The notes below the pieces were generated by a model. It made no database searches, was not told the origin of the DNA, and worked only from the letters and a program-made list of their open reading frames with translations. Shown piece by piece: positions 24,530-33,748 of a stretch of DNA of 39,400 bases. Position 1 is the stretch's first letter. Each line of letters begins with the position of its first letter. Position numbers and translations under genes: made by a program. Source of the DNA: Gammaproteobacteria bacterium (lineage in GTDB: Bacteria; Pseudomonadota; Gammaproteobacteria; SZUA-229); assembly GCA_029882355.1 (NCBI GenBank), contig JAOUKV010000026.1:1-39400 (forward strand), written 5' to 3'.

Positions 24530-25105
24530 ATGATGAATATTTACAAAAAATTAGTGACTGTAGTTGCTGTTGCCGCGGCATCGGCTGTGCTTTTTTCTGG
24601 CGCAGTTTATGGTGACGACGATGAGCATAAAGGTGTTCGTAGCTGGTTCAAACAATCAAAGCTGGATGTCGCGCCGGTAGCGAACCCGGTCTATCGTGAG
24701 GAATGTGGCAGTTGTCACTTTGCTTTTCAGCCGGGTTTGTTGCCGGAGAAATCATGGCGCAAAATGATGACGGGTCTGGAAGATCACTTTGGTGATAATG
24801 CCGAACTTGGCGCAGAGGCGAACAAAAAAATACTCGATTATCTGCTGGCCAATTCAGCCGATAAGAGTAACTATAAACGTTCGAAACGGATTATGGGTTC
24901 GCTGAGGCAGGGTGAAATTCCATTGCGTATTAGTGATACTCTATACTTTCAGCGTAAGCATGATGAGATTCCTCGACGTTACGTTGTGGGTAACAAGGAA
25001 GTAGGCAGTTATAGTAAATGTGAAGCCTGCCATACGCGCGCTGAAGCTGGTTCTTATAACGAACATGAGGTTACCATTCCCGGTGTTGGTCGCTGGGAAG
25101 ACTAG
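24530..25105 (+). CDS. Diheme cytochrome c (DHC family)
   Basis: A 191-residue exported protein starting at the base after the previous stop, with CAGGAG as ribosome site. The signal peptide ends near SGAVYGDDD. Two haem sites: CGSCH at 59-63 and CEACH at 164-168, near either end, as in DHC, the known electron-transfer partner of SHP. Between them lies WRKMMTGLEDHFGDNAEL, a conserved DHC block with a probable haem-ligand His. It probably carries electrons from the cytochrome b to the SHP-like protein in the periplasm. Confidence 0.88.
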   Translation: MMNIYKKLVTVVAVAAASAVLFSGAVYGDDDEHKGVRSWFKQSKLDVAPVANPVYREECGSCHFAFQPGLLPEKSWRKMMTGLEDHFGDNAELGAEANKKILDYLLANSADKSNYKRSKRIMGSLRQGEIPLRISDTLYFQRKHDEIPRRYVVGNKEVGSYSKCEACHTRAEAGSYNEHEVTIPGVGRWED

Positions 25106-25114
25106 AAAGTTGGA

Positions 25115-25417
25115 ATGAAATATTACCTGCAAACAGCACTATTGCTTAGCTTCTTCATCGGCTCAAATGTCTGGGCCGATGAAGATCACGAACGCGCGCG
25201 TGAGCTGGTGAAAAGTGGTGAGATCATTGCGCTGGAACAGTTGCTGCAAAAAATTGTCGCTGGCGAAAAGGGCAAGCTACGTTTGCTGGAAGCTGAGCTG
25301 GAAAAAAAGTCGGGGCGTTTAGTTTACGAACTGGAACTGGTCGATGAAAAGGGTCTGGTGCGGGAATTGCTGTTCGACGCAAAAACCGGTGAAGCTCTTA
25401 GGGATGAGGACGATTGA
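25115..25417 (+). CDS. Exported PepSY-like protein
   Basis: A 100-residue protein with signal peptide [21 protein letters not shown]. The mature part reads as one PepSY-like domain: an amphipathic helix ([20 protein letters not shown]), then [22 protein letters not shown] and [16 protein letters not shown], the usual helix, strand, strand with conserved D-xxTGE ending. PepSY domains act as small inhibitors or ligand-sensing modules; placed just before a two-component system, it may modulate the kinase. It is ten bases after the DHC gene and its stop overlaps the regulator start by one base. Confidence 0.85.
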   Translation: MKYYLQTALLLSFFIGSNVWADEDHERARELVKSGEIIALEQLLQKIVAGEKGKLRLLEAELEKKSGRLVYELELVDEKGLVRELLFDAKTGEALRDEDD

Positions 25418-26085
25418 TGCGACTGTTGCTGGTAGAGGATGACGCCATTCTAGGCCCTCGCTTGCGGCAGGATTTACGTCGTGCCGGTTATGCGGTCGAT
25501 TTAGTCGATAATGGCATCGACGGCCAGTTTCAGGGTGAAGAAGAGGCTTATGATGCGGTGATTCTCGATCTGGGTTTGCCGGGGCGGCCGGGCCTGGAAG
25601 TGTTGCAGAACTGGCGCAAGGCGGGCAGTACGCTGCCGGTTATTGTGCTCACCGCGCGTGATGCATGGCATGAACGAGTCGATGGCCTGAAAGCCGGTGC
25701 CGATGATTATCTGGGAAAACCTTTTCATCAGGAAGAGTTGCTCGCCCGCCTGGATGCGTTATTGCGTCGGGCACAGGAACGCAGTCAGCCGCAACTTTCT
25801 GTGGCCGGATTAATTCTCGACGAAGATCGCCAATGTGTGATGCTGGACAGTGGCGAAACCGTCGAGCTCACCGGCACCGAATTTCGATTGCTGCGCTACA
25901 TGATGATCAACCCCGGCAAGTTACTTTCCAAATCCCGACTCACCGAACACGTTTACGAAGGCGATGCCGATCGCGATAGCAATGTCATCGAAGCCTATAT
26001 AAAACGACTGCGGCAGAAGATTGGTAAAACACTGATAGAAACGCGCCGTGGGCAGGGTTATATTTTTGGTGGAGAGACACCGTGA
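25417..26085 (+). CDS. OmpR-family response regulator
   Basis: A 222-residue regulator from ATG 25417, which overlaps the PepSY stop (TGATG); a TTG at 25414 is less likely. The receiver domain has [13 protein letters not shown] and phospho-acceptor Asp51 (ILDLGLPG), Thr in VLTARD and Lys in LGKPF. The winged helix of the C-terminus has [13 protein letters not shown] and [15 protein letters not shown], the QseB/PhoP-like type. It probably controls the cytochrome operon that contains it. GC is higher than in the pilus region. Confidence 0.93.
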   Translation: MRLLLVEDDAILGPRLRQDLRRAGYAVDLVDNGIDGQFQGEEEAYDAVILDLGLPGRPGLEVLQNWRKAGSTLPVIVLTARDAWHERVDGLKAGADDYLGKPFHQEELLARLDALLRRAQERSQPQLSVAGLILDEDRQCVMLDSGETVELTGTEFRLLRYMMINPGKLLSKSRLTEHVYEGDADRDSNVIEAYIKRLRQKIGKTLIETRRGQGYIFGGETP

Positions 26086-27404
26086 ACTCTTTAACGAAGC
26101 GACTCAATATTGGACTGGGCCTGAGCCTAATTCTATTGATGGCTTTGATCGGCTGGCTGATCGTTGATCAAAATCAGCGACTGGTCGATGATCTTGTAGT
26201 CTCGCGTCTGCAACACGATGGTGAAGGTTTATTAGCCGCGCTTCAATTCGATGCAGAAGGCAAAGCCACGATGGCCGAAGGTTCGATTGCAGCGATTTAT
26301 CGCCAACCACTATCCGGGCATTACTTTTATATAGCAACCGAAAAAGATGATGTTATACGTTCGCGATCACTCTGGGATGTTGAGCTAAGCAGTGAAAAAC
26401 TCGTCGCCGGTGAGCAGCGTGTACGTCGTATTACCGGCCCCTCCGAACAACCCTTATTACTCTGGGCGGGAGGCTATCGTAAGGCCGGGCAGAACATCAC
26501 CATAATGGTCGCCGAAGATCTTTCTTTATTACAACAACGACTTTTAGAAAACGCGATTTTGTTACTGATTTTGACGGTGATTTTTTTATTCCTAATTTTA
26601 TTTATTCAGCGCCGTATTGTGCGCGATTCATTTGCACCGCTGCGAAAACTCGGTCGCGAAATCGAACAACTGGAACGCGGCGATATCGATCAGCTCACCG
26701 AAGCCGTGCCACTGGAAGTGCAACCGTTGGTAGTAGAAGTGAATCGTTTGTTAATGGTCATGGGCAGACGACTTGATCGTTCGCGTAATGCTCTGGGCAA
26801 TCTCGCGCACGCATTAAAAGGCCCGCTGAATTTATTAACACAACTAGCCGATGATAAAGAAACGCCGGATACGTTGAAACAGGAGTTGCATCAACACACC
26901 ACCGCGCTGCAACAACAAATCGAACATGAACTGAGTCGCGCCCGACTGGCCGGTGCCGGCAGTGCTGGACAACGTTTTAATCCCGCCGAAGAATTGACCG
27001 TGTTGATTACAGTGTTAGAGCGCATCTACCACGACAAAAAAATTAAGTTTGATTGTGAATATCCAGAACAAAATTTAACAAATGTTGACCGACATGATTT
27101 GCTGGAATTGCTGGGTAACCTGCTCGACAATGCTGCCAAGTGGGCGCAGGCAAAGGTGCGCTGTTCAATAGAGAAAAACGATGCTATTCACATTGTTGTC
27201 GAAGATGATGGTGCTGGTGTTTCAGAACAGGAGCTGAACACGCTCACCGAACGTGGCCACCGTATAGATGAATCGTTGCCTGGGCATGGCCTGGGTTTAG
27301 CTATCGTCAAAGAAATTGTTGAGATTTATGATGGCAGCCTACTACTTGATCGTTCGCCTAAATTGGGCGGACTTCGTGTACAGGTTAGTCTGTCACTGAA
27401 TTAG
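26082..27404 (+). CDS. Membrane sensor histidine kinase, partner of the OmpR-type regulator
   Basis: A 440-residue kinase from GTG 26082, overlapping the regulator stop as GTGA, with GGAGAG as ribosome site. A span at about 11-28, a periplasmic sensor region of about 120 residues, a second span at about 157-176 and a HAMP domain precede the H-box [19 protein letters not shown] with His243. The ATPase domain shows [12 protein letters not shown] (N-box), [10 protein letters not shown] (G1) and [14 protein letters not shown] (G2). LAHALKxPL is the PhoQ-like type. The sensed signal is unknown; oxygen, nitric oxide or redox state would suit its operon. Confidence 0.93.
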   Translation: MNSLTKRLNIGLGLSLILLMALIGWLIVDQNQRLVDDLVVSRLQHDGEGLLAALQFDAEGKATMAEGSIAAIYRQPLSGHYFYIATEKDDVIRSRSLWDVELSSEKLVAGEQRVRRITGPSEQPLLLWAGGYRKAGQNITIMVAEDLSLLQQRLLENAILLLILTVIFLFLILFIQRRIVRDSFAPLRKLGREIEQLERGDIDQLTEAVPLEVQPLVVEVNRLLMVMGRRLDRSRNALGNLAHALKGPLNLLTQLADDKETPDTLKQELHQHTTALQQQIEHELSRARLAGAGSAGQRFNPAEELTVLITVLERIYHDKKIKFDCEYPEQNLTNVDRHDLLELLGNLLDNAAKWAQAKVRCSIEKNDAIHIVVEDDGAGVSEQELNTLTERGHRIDESLPGHGLGLAIVKEIVEIYDGSLLLDRSPKLGGLRVQVSLSLN

Positions 27405-27411
27405 TAAATTT

Positions 27412-27436
27412 ATGCTTATCGACTAAGCGTATTTTT
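27412..27436 (+). terminator. Weak terminator between convergent genes
   Basis: GCTTA (27414-27418) pairs with TAAGC (27424-27428), followed by GTATTTTT. It would end the SHP operon and overlaps the stop of the convergent YeeE gene. Confidence 0.4.
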
Positions 27437-28487
27437 CCATCCATTTAGTAGTAATACTGATGCCCGTTACCATACTAATAACAGCAAGTAATGATTCCAT
27501 TGAAAGGGTAGAGATACCACTCAAGCCCTGACCAATATTGCAACCATAAGCCATGATTGCGCCAAAGCCCATTAAGGCACCGCCGAGCAGCGCCACTTTA
27601 GTCATGCCTTGTCCTGGGGTAGTAATTTTAAATTCTCTGCTAGTTACCGCGAGCAGCAGGCAAACCACGGCCGTACTTATTACAAATAAAATAGAAAAAG
27701 ATAAATCCGATATACGACCTGAAATAAGCATATAACCAAAACGAGCTAAAGGCCCTGACATGGTTATCGACGAAGGTCTGCTGGAATTAAAAACATCTTG
27801 AGCTAAGACGCCGGTAACATACCAACTGCAAACAACTAACAGGCCAATGATGATGCCAACGATGAGCATGATCGCATCGGGGCTATGCTTCCAGCTGTTA
27901 ATAATAAAAACCAGTAAAACTGCAACAACGACAGCCAACACTAGCCATGGTGATAAAGATAATAGTGAGGCGATGCCCGCATCCGTGCTCAATTTAATGG
28001 CGGTGGCGTTGGTCAGCTCAATACGAAACGCCTCAAGAAAGCCAAACTGGGTAATGGCTGCGACGATAGTAAATGAAAGCAGGGCAATTAGTGAATGAAT
28101 ACTACCTTCCATTGTTCTGACAAGTGTACGTGCTACACAACCACCGGCTAATGTTGAGCCAATACCAAAAATAAAACCGCCAAAGGTTGCGCCAAACCAG
28201 TCCAGCGTATTGTTGCGATAGGTTGAGTCGGCAATGGCAGCAATGCCTGTGATTTCTAATAACTGGGTGCCGGTAATTGCCACAAGTAAGGCGGTAGCAA
28301 AAGCCATGGCCTGGCGATAATCTTTAATGAGTAATAAATTACTGGTTGCCGCAACTAAACAAAAACGGAAACGTTGAACAATGACGGCAAATACAGCACC
28401 CACTGCAAGGCCACCACCGACTAACCAAAAATTTAATTCATCCACATCATTGTCTTGTATTATTAATTTACTACCACGGGTATTCAA
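27423..28487 (-). CDS. YeeE/YedE (TsuA-like) thiosulfate-type transporter
   Basis: An integral membrane protein of up to 354 residues with about nine or ten spans. Two related halves each carry a conserved Cys motif: FGIGSTLAGGCVARTLVR in the first and MAYGCNIGQGLSG in the second. In TsuA/YeeE these Cys relay thiosulfate through the pore. The start is uncertain: TTG 28487 gives the full frame and overlaps the preceding gene by 17 bases; GTG 28445 would remove 14 residues and the overlap. No TusA/YeeD-like partner is next to it. It suggests uptake of thiosulfate or related sulfur species. Confidence 0.85.
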   Translation of the reverse strand: MNTRGSKLIIQDNDVDELNFWLVGGGLAVGAVFAVIVQRFRFCLVAATSNLLLIKDYRQAMAFATALLVAITGTQLLEITGIAAIADSTYRNNTLDWFGATFGGFIFGIGSTLAGGCVARTLVRTMEGSIHSLIALLSFTIVAAITQFGFLEAFRIELTNATAIKLSTDAGIASLLSLSPWLVLAVVVAVLLVFIINSWKHSPDAIMLIVGIIIGLLVVCSWYVTGVLAQDVFNSSRPSSITMSGPLARFGYMLISGRISDLSFSILFVISTAVVCLLLAVTSREFKITTPGQGMTKVALLGGALMGFGAIMAYGCNIGQGLSGISTLSMESLLAVISMVTGISITTKWMEKYA

Positions 28488-29754
28488 AAATCATAATCAG
28501 TTCAGTGCCCTCTTTACCGGTAGCAATATCGGCCCGATAGACGGCACCTGAAGCCGCGATTAAACGAAAACCTGTGCCGAAACTATACCGCGTCTCATCC
28601 CAAAGTTGTCCTGAAGTTTCGGATACGGTGCCAATCTCAGCGAAGAAAGCAATCTGTAAAGCAGTACGAACATCTTTCCAGATGTAATAATCAAATGGTT
28701 TGGCTTCCTGTTTGAAATTCCAGCGGTACTCCGCACCAACAAATGCGGTATGTGCGCCCTGATAGCGGCCCTGTGGAAAAGAACGTAGGCGTAAATCACC
28801 ACCAAGGTCTGATGAAGTGCCGTTTGTTCTGGCATTAATAAAATTATCGACCAGTTCCTGCTCAGCGGTTAAGCATGCAGTATCTGTAGGTAAGCAATTG
28901 AGAGCTAATTCTGTACGAATGCTGGTCGGGTCTATATTGCCCTGTCGCTGTACGTGTGCGTCCGACTGGTAATAATTCAATACCAGTGTGTCGAGTTTGC
29001 CCATAGGCACATAACCCAGAACATTATAATCAAGCGTATAAAAATCAGGTTCGTTGGGGTTGTCAGCTATATTATTCTGGTAAGCGATATCAAACCTGAA
29101 ACCTTTTCTGGGGTCGAGATAGTCATCAGTAAGATCGATGGAACCTCGCAAGCTATCACTGGAATCAGAGCCGGTAAAAGGCTGTCCAAAGTTGGTAATA
29201 ATGACACCGTTGTTATCCCTGATTGCATCAATCTGGTATTCAGAATTACTTTTGGAATAATATAAATTAAGCCTTCGTTCATAAAAAGTTAAATTGAGTT
29301 CAATATTTGTCGTATTGGCAACGCTGGCATCTAGAAGTGTGTAGTCATCTGCACTGGTATTACCAATTCCACGGATCGAGTAATTGTTGACCAGGGCTCG
29401 GTCAATATTCTGTAGATAAAAATCAAAAAATAATATATCAGAATACAATGGTATTTCAGAGCCATTGAGAATGCTTCCGCCTGCATCACCAGTAACTAAA
29501 AGGGCGGTAATGTCTGCCGTTGACCTGGCAACGTTTGAAGCCGTGGCTATTAAGAGTAAGCCTTCACCAATACCCGGTTTACTGTAGGGTAGCGGCACTA
29601 CCATGTAAGCAGGTTGTGAGGGGTTCTGGTCTTTGCGGCGGTCAGGTATCCATTCATAGGAAAAACACAGGCTAGTGTTGACCAGTAGTAAAAGGAATAG
29701 TAATAGTGGTTGCATATCAAGAGCCTGTCGTTCCATATTAGGTATCATCTGCAT
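28471..29754 (-). CDS. Omp85/BamA-type outer-membrane beta-barrel protein
   Basis: A 427-residue protein. A signal peptide (QPLLLFLLLLVNTSLCFS) lies after a short N-terminal tail, and any of three Met codons (29754, 29736, 29715) could be the start. The mature part has the strand pattern of a bacterial surface antigen barrel: alternating residues, YYSK, RGSIDLTDDYLDPRKGFRFDIAY, VGAEYRWNF, AFFAEIGTV, RYSFGTGFRL, and a terminal aromatic W. GGDLRLRSFPQGRYQG is the Omp85 loop-6 region with R-F/RF-like motif. No POTRA domain is seen, so it is a short barrel-only relative, not BamA itself. It overlaps the YeeE frame. Confidence 0.8.
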   Translation of the reverse strand: MQMIPNMERQALDMQPLLLFLLLLVNTSLCFSYEWIPDRRKDQNPSQPAYMVVPLPYSKPGIGEGLLLIATASNVARSTADITALLVTGDAGGSILNGSEIPLYSDILFFDFYLQNIDRALVNNYSIRGIGNTSADDYTLLDASVANTTNIELNLTFYERRLNLYYSKSNSEYQIDAIRDNNGVIITNFGQPFTGSDSSDSLRGSIDLTDDYLDPRKGFRFDIAYQNNIADNPNEPDFYTLDYNVLGYVPMGKLDTLVLNYYQSDAHVQRQGNIDPTSIRTELALNCLPTDTACLTAEQELVDNFINARTNGTSSDLGGDLRLRSFPQGRYQGAHTAFVGAEYRWNFKQEAKPFDYYIWKDVRTALQIAFFAEIGTVSETSGQLWDETRYSFGTGFRLIAASGAVYRADIATGKEGTELIMIFEYPW

Positions 29755-29875
29755 AGCTAGTGCTGTAACTCTACTCTCATGGTTTCTACATGTTAAGTAG
29801 GGCTGTAGTTTATACCGTATACTGAGGCAAAAATAAATAACACATTTGTCAGCTTTTCAGCTCTATAATAAAAAC

Positions 29876-31258
29876 ATGTCAAAAAAGAAAAATGATCTAA
29901 CTGATGTTGCTCGTGAGATGATGAACGGCGTGGTTCAAATTCAGGTAGAGGGCTACATCGAAGAAGATATACAGTCAGTGATGAACCCGGCAATTAAAAT
30001 ACCAGGTGTTTGGTTAGGTTCGGGTTTTTTTGTTAAATACAATGGAATTGAAGGTTATATTGTCACTAATGCACATGTGGTAAGAAACGCCAATAAGATT
30101 GAAGTAAGCTCAATGCTGACCAGTGAGGAAAGATTTGAAGCTGAACTGGTGGGGCTGGTAAAAAAACTTGAACCGGATGTCGCCTTAATCAAATTGACCG
30201 ATGAAGAGTTGCAGCGATTTAAAAAACTGGCAGTCAGAGATATTGAGTATCTGGAACTCTGGCAGGGTTCAAGTCCTGCACGTGGGGAAGAAATTAAAGC
30301 CATTGGCTATCCGATGGGTATGGTTGAACCCAATATGTCGGGTGGTGAAATCACCAACTTCATATCCGGCTCAGAATATACCACTGAACGATTTGTTACT
30401 AATGCGGCGATTAATCCTGGTAACTCAGGCGGACCTAGCGTTAGCAAAAATGGCAAGGTGGTTGGTCTGAATACGGCGGTAATGATCGATGCTGAAAATA
30501 TTGGATTTATAACGCCGGCTGGTTTTGTAAAAATCATTATTGAAAACTTGTTGAAACAAAATGAGCCGCATTTTGCGGGTATTGGCGGTAAGCTGCAAAA
30601 AAATTCTGATCATTTCAATGCGCTGTTAAAACAATCAGAAGCAAAAGGTTTGATCGTTGCGCAGGTGATGGCGAATGGCTTTCTAGAGGCCGCAGGTATT
30701 CGGGCGCGTGATGTTATTCTTTCAATTAACGGTGTTGAATTTGATCGACATGGTATCGTCATTGGCAAAGAGGGTCACTTCAGGCATAAAAATAATTATG
30801 ATGTAATGAAGCTAATCCCCATCGGAGACGATGTAGAGGTGGTTTATTTTAGAAATGGAGAAACCAGAACGACCTGCGCAAAGGCGATGCGCAATCCTGA
30901 AAAAGGAGTTATTTCTCGGCCCATCATTGATGAAAGAAAATACATTGAAGTTTTTGGCATGATCATTCAGGAATTGAGTTATGAAATTATTGAAGCCATG
31001 CGACAAATCGATGCCAATGCGCAAATTGATATGATACAAACCATTGAGCAGGAAAAACCGATGCTGGCGGTAACGCATATTCATCAGGGCACGCAGGCGG
31101 ATGAGATTGAATGGCCGGTCGGTGAGTTGATTGTAAAAGCAAACGAAGAAGAAGTGCATACACTCGACCAGCTACAAAATATACTAAGTAACAATAAAAC
31201 TGGCGCAGTACTGCTGGAATGTCGTAATGGCAGGATTGGATATTTTAATGTTGATTAA
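29876..31258 (+). CDS. HtrA/Deg-type serine protease without signal peptide
   Basis: I take ATG 29876 (MSKKKNDLTDVAREMM, 460 residues); the upstream in-frame start at 29846 adds ten unremarkable residues. The trypsin-like triad is complete: His67 in VTNAHVV, Asp101 in PDVALIKL and Ser184 in NPGNSGGPS. Two PDZ-like domains follow, at about 215-325 and 355-455. There is no signal peptide or membrane span, so it appears cytoplasmic, unlike DegP/DegQ/DegS. It may resemble the Deg types with C-terminal PDZ pairs found in plants and some bacteria. It is transcribed away from the barrel gene. Confidence 0.88.
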   Translation: MSKKKNDLTDVAREMMNGVVQIQVEGYIEEDIQSVMNPAIKIPGVWLGSGFFVKYNGIEGYIVTNAHVVRNANKIEVSSMLTSEERFEAELVGLVKKLEPDVALIKLTDEELQRFKKLAVRDIEYLELWQGSSPARGEEIKAIGYPMGMVEPNMSGGEITNFISGSEYTTERFVTNAAINPGNSGGPSVSKNGKVVGLNTAVMIDAENIGFITPAGFVKIIIENLLKQNEPHFAGIGGKLQKNSDHFNALLKQSEAKGLIVAQVMANGFLEAAGIRARDVILSINGVEFDRHGIVIGKEGHFRHKNNYDVMKLIPIGDDVEVVYFRNGETRTTCAKAMRNPEKGVISRPIIDERKYIEVFGMIIQELSYEIIEAMRQIDANAQIDMIQTIEQEKPMLAVTHIHQGTQADEIEWPVGELIVKANEEEVHTLDQLQNILSNNKTGAVLLECRNGRIGYFNVD

Positions 31259-31330
31259 GTTGGAAGAGATTTTTGATTGATCTGATATTTAATAGGCTGA
31301 TTGAAAATATTGACTTTAAGGAAGTTGTTT

Positions 31331-31927
31331 ATGAATGATAATATCCGCAGTGTGTTAAAAAAGATTGATGAGCTGGAACAGGAGCTTGGTACGCTTTTAT
31401 TAAAACAGAAGGCAGATGCGGCCTATAAAATTAATGGGAAACGCATAGAATTTGAACGCGCTGTGATGGAAGTGCACCGTAAATATAAAACAGGTCTACT
31501 GCGCTGGTTGATTAGTAGTCGTCCTCAGAATGTATTATCAGTACCATTTATTTATGGTGTTATACCTGTATGGTGTTTGCTTGATCTGAGTTTGGGGCTG
31601 TATCAGGCAGTCTGTTTCAGATTGTACGGTATACCACTTGTTTCACGGTCTAGCTATATTGTAATAGACAGACATAAGCTCGCTTATCTTAATGTCATAG
31701 AAAAATTCAATTGCGTGTACTGTGGATATGTGAGTGGTCTACTTGCTTATGCGCGCGAGATTGCGTCATCAACCGAGCAGTATTGGTGTCCGATAAAGCA
31801 TGCTCATAAGGTGCTTGATGCACATGATAAATATATTTATTTTTCTGAATACGGCGATGCCATTGCTTATCAGAATAATCTCGCCCAGGCGAGAAGAAAT
31901 ATTCGTTTTAAGAAAACGGATGAGTAA
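31331..31927 (+). CDS. Conserved unknown membrane-associated protein
   Basis: ATG 31331 follows AAGGAAG and gives 198 residues; the upstream in-frame start at 31301 has no support. N-terminal helix (MNDNIRSVLKKIDELEQEL) is of coiled-coil type. A hydrophobic stretch near residues 70-100 (FIYGVIPVWCLLDLSLGLYQ) can cross the membrane. The C-terminal half has the motif FNCVYCGYVSGLLAYAREIA and further on QYWCPIKHA, three Cys and a His in the pattern of a metal site. I recall this pattern from unnamed conserved proteins but cannot give a function. It lies in a possible operon with the protease before and the GDPD after. Confidence 0.7.
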   Translation: MNDNIRSVLKKIDELEQELGTLLLKQKADAAYKINGKRIEFERAVMEVHRKYKTGLLRWLISSRPQNVLSVPFIYGVIPVWCLLDLSLGLYQAVCFRLYGIPLVSRSSYIVIDRHKLAYLNVIEKFNCVYCGYVSGLLAYAREIASSTEQYWCPIKHAHKVLDAHDKYIYFSEYGDAIAYQNNLAQARRNIRFKKTDE

Positions 31928-31939
31928 TCGTAAATTAAC

Positions 31940-32695
31940 ATGGCAGATAAATTTTTTTTTGTAGGTCACCGAGGGCAGCCAGAGTCATTGCCTGAAAATA
32001 GTCTGGAGAGTTTTACCTATGTGCTTCAGTCTGGCGCGGTATATATAGAAGCGGATGTCCAGCTTACAGCTGATAGTGTTGTAGTACTAAGCCATGATGA
32101 AAATCTTCAAAAGATGACGGCTAAAAATATCACTGTAACTCACAGCACTTATGTTGCATTCAAAGATATACCTGCAGGTTATCCAGAAAAGTTCTCTGAT
32201 AGATTTGATCATTGTCGCATTGCGACTCTGTCACAGTTTTCTGATCTATTAAAAAACTGGCCAAAGGTTATTGCTTTCATTGAGATGAAACAGGAGAGTC
32301 TTGCCTGTTTTGGTAATAAGTTTGTCGATCTGGTAATGGGCTCATTAGGGCCAATTGAAGAGCAGTCAGTCTTGATATCCTTTGACTACGATGCCCTGGT
32401 GTATGCCCGCGAGAAATATAATATACCTCTCGGCTGGGTATTGCCTGATTGGTCCCATTCGAATCAAATTATGGCTGAGAGACTATCGCCTGAGTTTCTT
32501 TTTGTGGATACAGACTTTTGTCCTGATAATGAAGGTGCTTTATGGGTGGGTTCGTGGCAGTGGGTGGCGTATACCATTAACGCTGTCAAAGAGATAAAAA
32601 AATATACTGATATCGGCATTAAGATTATTGAAACTGATCGTTTCAGTGAAATTCAAAATGAATATGAGAAGTTGGCGATAGATAATAACGAATGA
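31940..32695 (+). CDS. Glycerophosphodiester phosphodiesterase
   Basis: A 251-residue GDPD. The active-site marks are GHRGQPESLPENSLESF (His10, Arg11, Glu19) and YIEADVQLTADSVVVLSHD (Glu37, Asp39, His52), then MKQE and a C-terminal GIKIIETDR in the barrel's last strands. The family hydrolyses glycerophosphodiesters to glycerol 3-phosphate and an alcohol. No signal peptide, so cytoplasmic like UgpQ. It is 12 bases behind the unknown membrane protein. No strong ribosome site before ATG 31940. Confidence 0.88.
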   Translation: MADKFFFVGHRGQPESLPENSLESFTYVLQSGAVYIEADVQLTADSVVVLSHDENLQKMTAKNITVTHSTYVAFKDIPAGYPEKFSDRFDHCRIATLSQFSDLLKNWPKVIAFIEMKQESLACFGNKFVDLVMGSLGPIEEQSVLISFDYDALVYAREKYNIPLGWVLPDWSHSNQIMAERLSPEFLFVDTDFCPDNEGALWVGSWQWVAYTINAVKEIKKYTDIGIKIIETDRFSEIQNEYEKLAIDNNE

Positions 32696-32841
32696 ACGCT
32701 GATAAATATGAGGTAGTAATTGTTGGTGGATTACGATGCCTGGAAAGTCTGGAATTCTTCTGGTACGAGATTGTTTAAAATAATGAGCTATTTTTATAAC
32801 GCCTTGTTTCATATTACGCTCAACTAATGTAAAAAGACGCC

Positions 32842-33687
32842 ATGAGATTCCCGAAACGAATACAGCCGCTGATTGATGATGGTCTGGTCGATGAAGTTCT
32901 TCGCCAACTGATGAGTGGCAAAGAAGCGACAGTCTATGTGGTGCGCTGTGGTAAAGAGATTCGCTGTGCCAAAATCTACAAGGAAGCGTACAAACGTAGT
33001 TTTAAAAAGGCGGTGCAGTATCAGGAAGGCCGCAAGGGGAAAAATAGTCGCCGTACCCGTGCCATAGAGAAAGGTTCCAAATTCGGCCGTGATCAGCAGG
33101 AAGAGGCATGGCAGAATACTGAAGTGGACGCGCTCTATCGTCTGGCCAATGCGGGTGTGCGTGTGCCCAAACCGTACGGCTGTTTTGATGGTGTTCTGCT
33201 CATGGAGTTAATTACCGATGATGAAGGTCAGGTTGCGCCGCGTTTGAATGATGTTTCCATGACGCCAGAGCTGGCGATTGAGGACCATGCCATCGTCATG
33301 AAATCCGTCATGCGTATGCTCTGCGCCGGGTTGGTGCATGGCGACCTGTCAGAATTTAATGTGCTGGTCGATGATTATGGTCCTGTGATTATCGACCTGC
33401 CTCAGGTGGTTGATGCTGCGGCCAATAACAATGCTTTCGCCATGCTTGAGCGTGACGTTAACAATATGACCAACTATTATGGTCAGTTCGCGCCAGAATT
33501 GTTGGGTAGCAAATATGCTAAAGAAATGTGGGCGCTGTATGAAGATGGTGAATTACACCCGGATGTTGAGTTAACAGGGCAGTTTGAAGAAAGCACCGAA
33601 GAGGCTGATATCGATGTGGTGATGCAGGAAATTAAAGCTGCTTTTGCTGAAGAGCAAGAGCGCTTGGAGCGCATACGCGAAGGTTAG
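32842..33687 (+). CDS. RIO1-like (PA4780-type) serine protein kinase
   Basis: A 281-residue atypical kinase. The nucleotide loop GKEATVYVV is at 26-34, the catalytic Lys44 is in CAKIYKEAYKRSF, the catalytic loop LVHGDLSEFNVLV has Asp168, and the metal motif IDLPQVVD has Asp185 in place of DFG. Residues 50-75 (KAVQYQEGRKGKNSRRTRA) form the Arg/Lys-rich loop of RIO kinases. The C-terminal tail (EESTEEADIDVVMQEI) is acidic. Bacterial PA4780-type kinases are present in many Pseudomonas-like genomes; substrates are unknown. It stands alone with a leader of about 145 bases. Confidence 0.9.
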   Translation: MRFPKRIQPLIDDGLVDEVLRQLMSGKEATVYVVRCGKEIRCAKIYKEAYKRSFKKAVQYQEGRKGKNSRRTRAIEKGSKFGRDQQEEAWQNTEVDALYRLANAGVRVPKPYGCFDGVLLMELITDDEGQVAPRLNDVSMTPELAIEDHAIVMKSVMRMLCAGLVHGDLSEFNVLVDDYGPVIIDLPQVVDAAANNNAFAMLERDVNNMTNYYGQFAPELLGSKYAKEMWALYEDGELHPDVELTGQFEESTEEADIDVVMQEIKAAFAEEQERLERIREG

Positions 33688-33702
33688 TTAATTGGCAGAA
33701 CA

Positions 33703-33730
33703 ATAAAAAAGGCCCTCTAAAAAGAGGGCC
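33703..33730 (-). terminator. Terminator of the repeat-protein gene
   Basis: GGCCCTCT (33711-33718) and AGAGGGCC (33723-33730) pair exactly around AAAA; on the minus strand it is followed by a six-T run (33705-33710). The stem also lies just after the RIO-like kinase gene on the plus strand but has no T run there. Confidence 0.85.
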
Positions 33731-33748
33731 TGTAGTCAGTCGATATTG

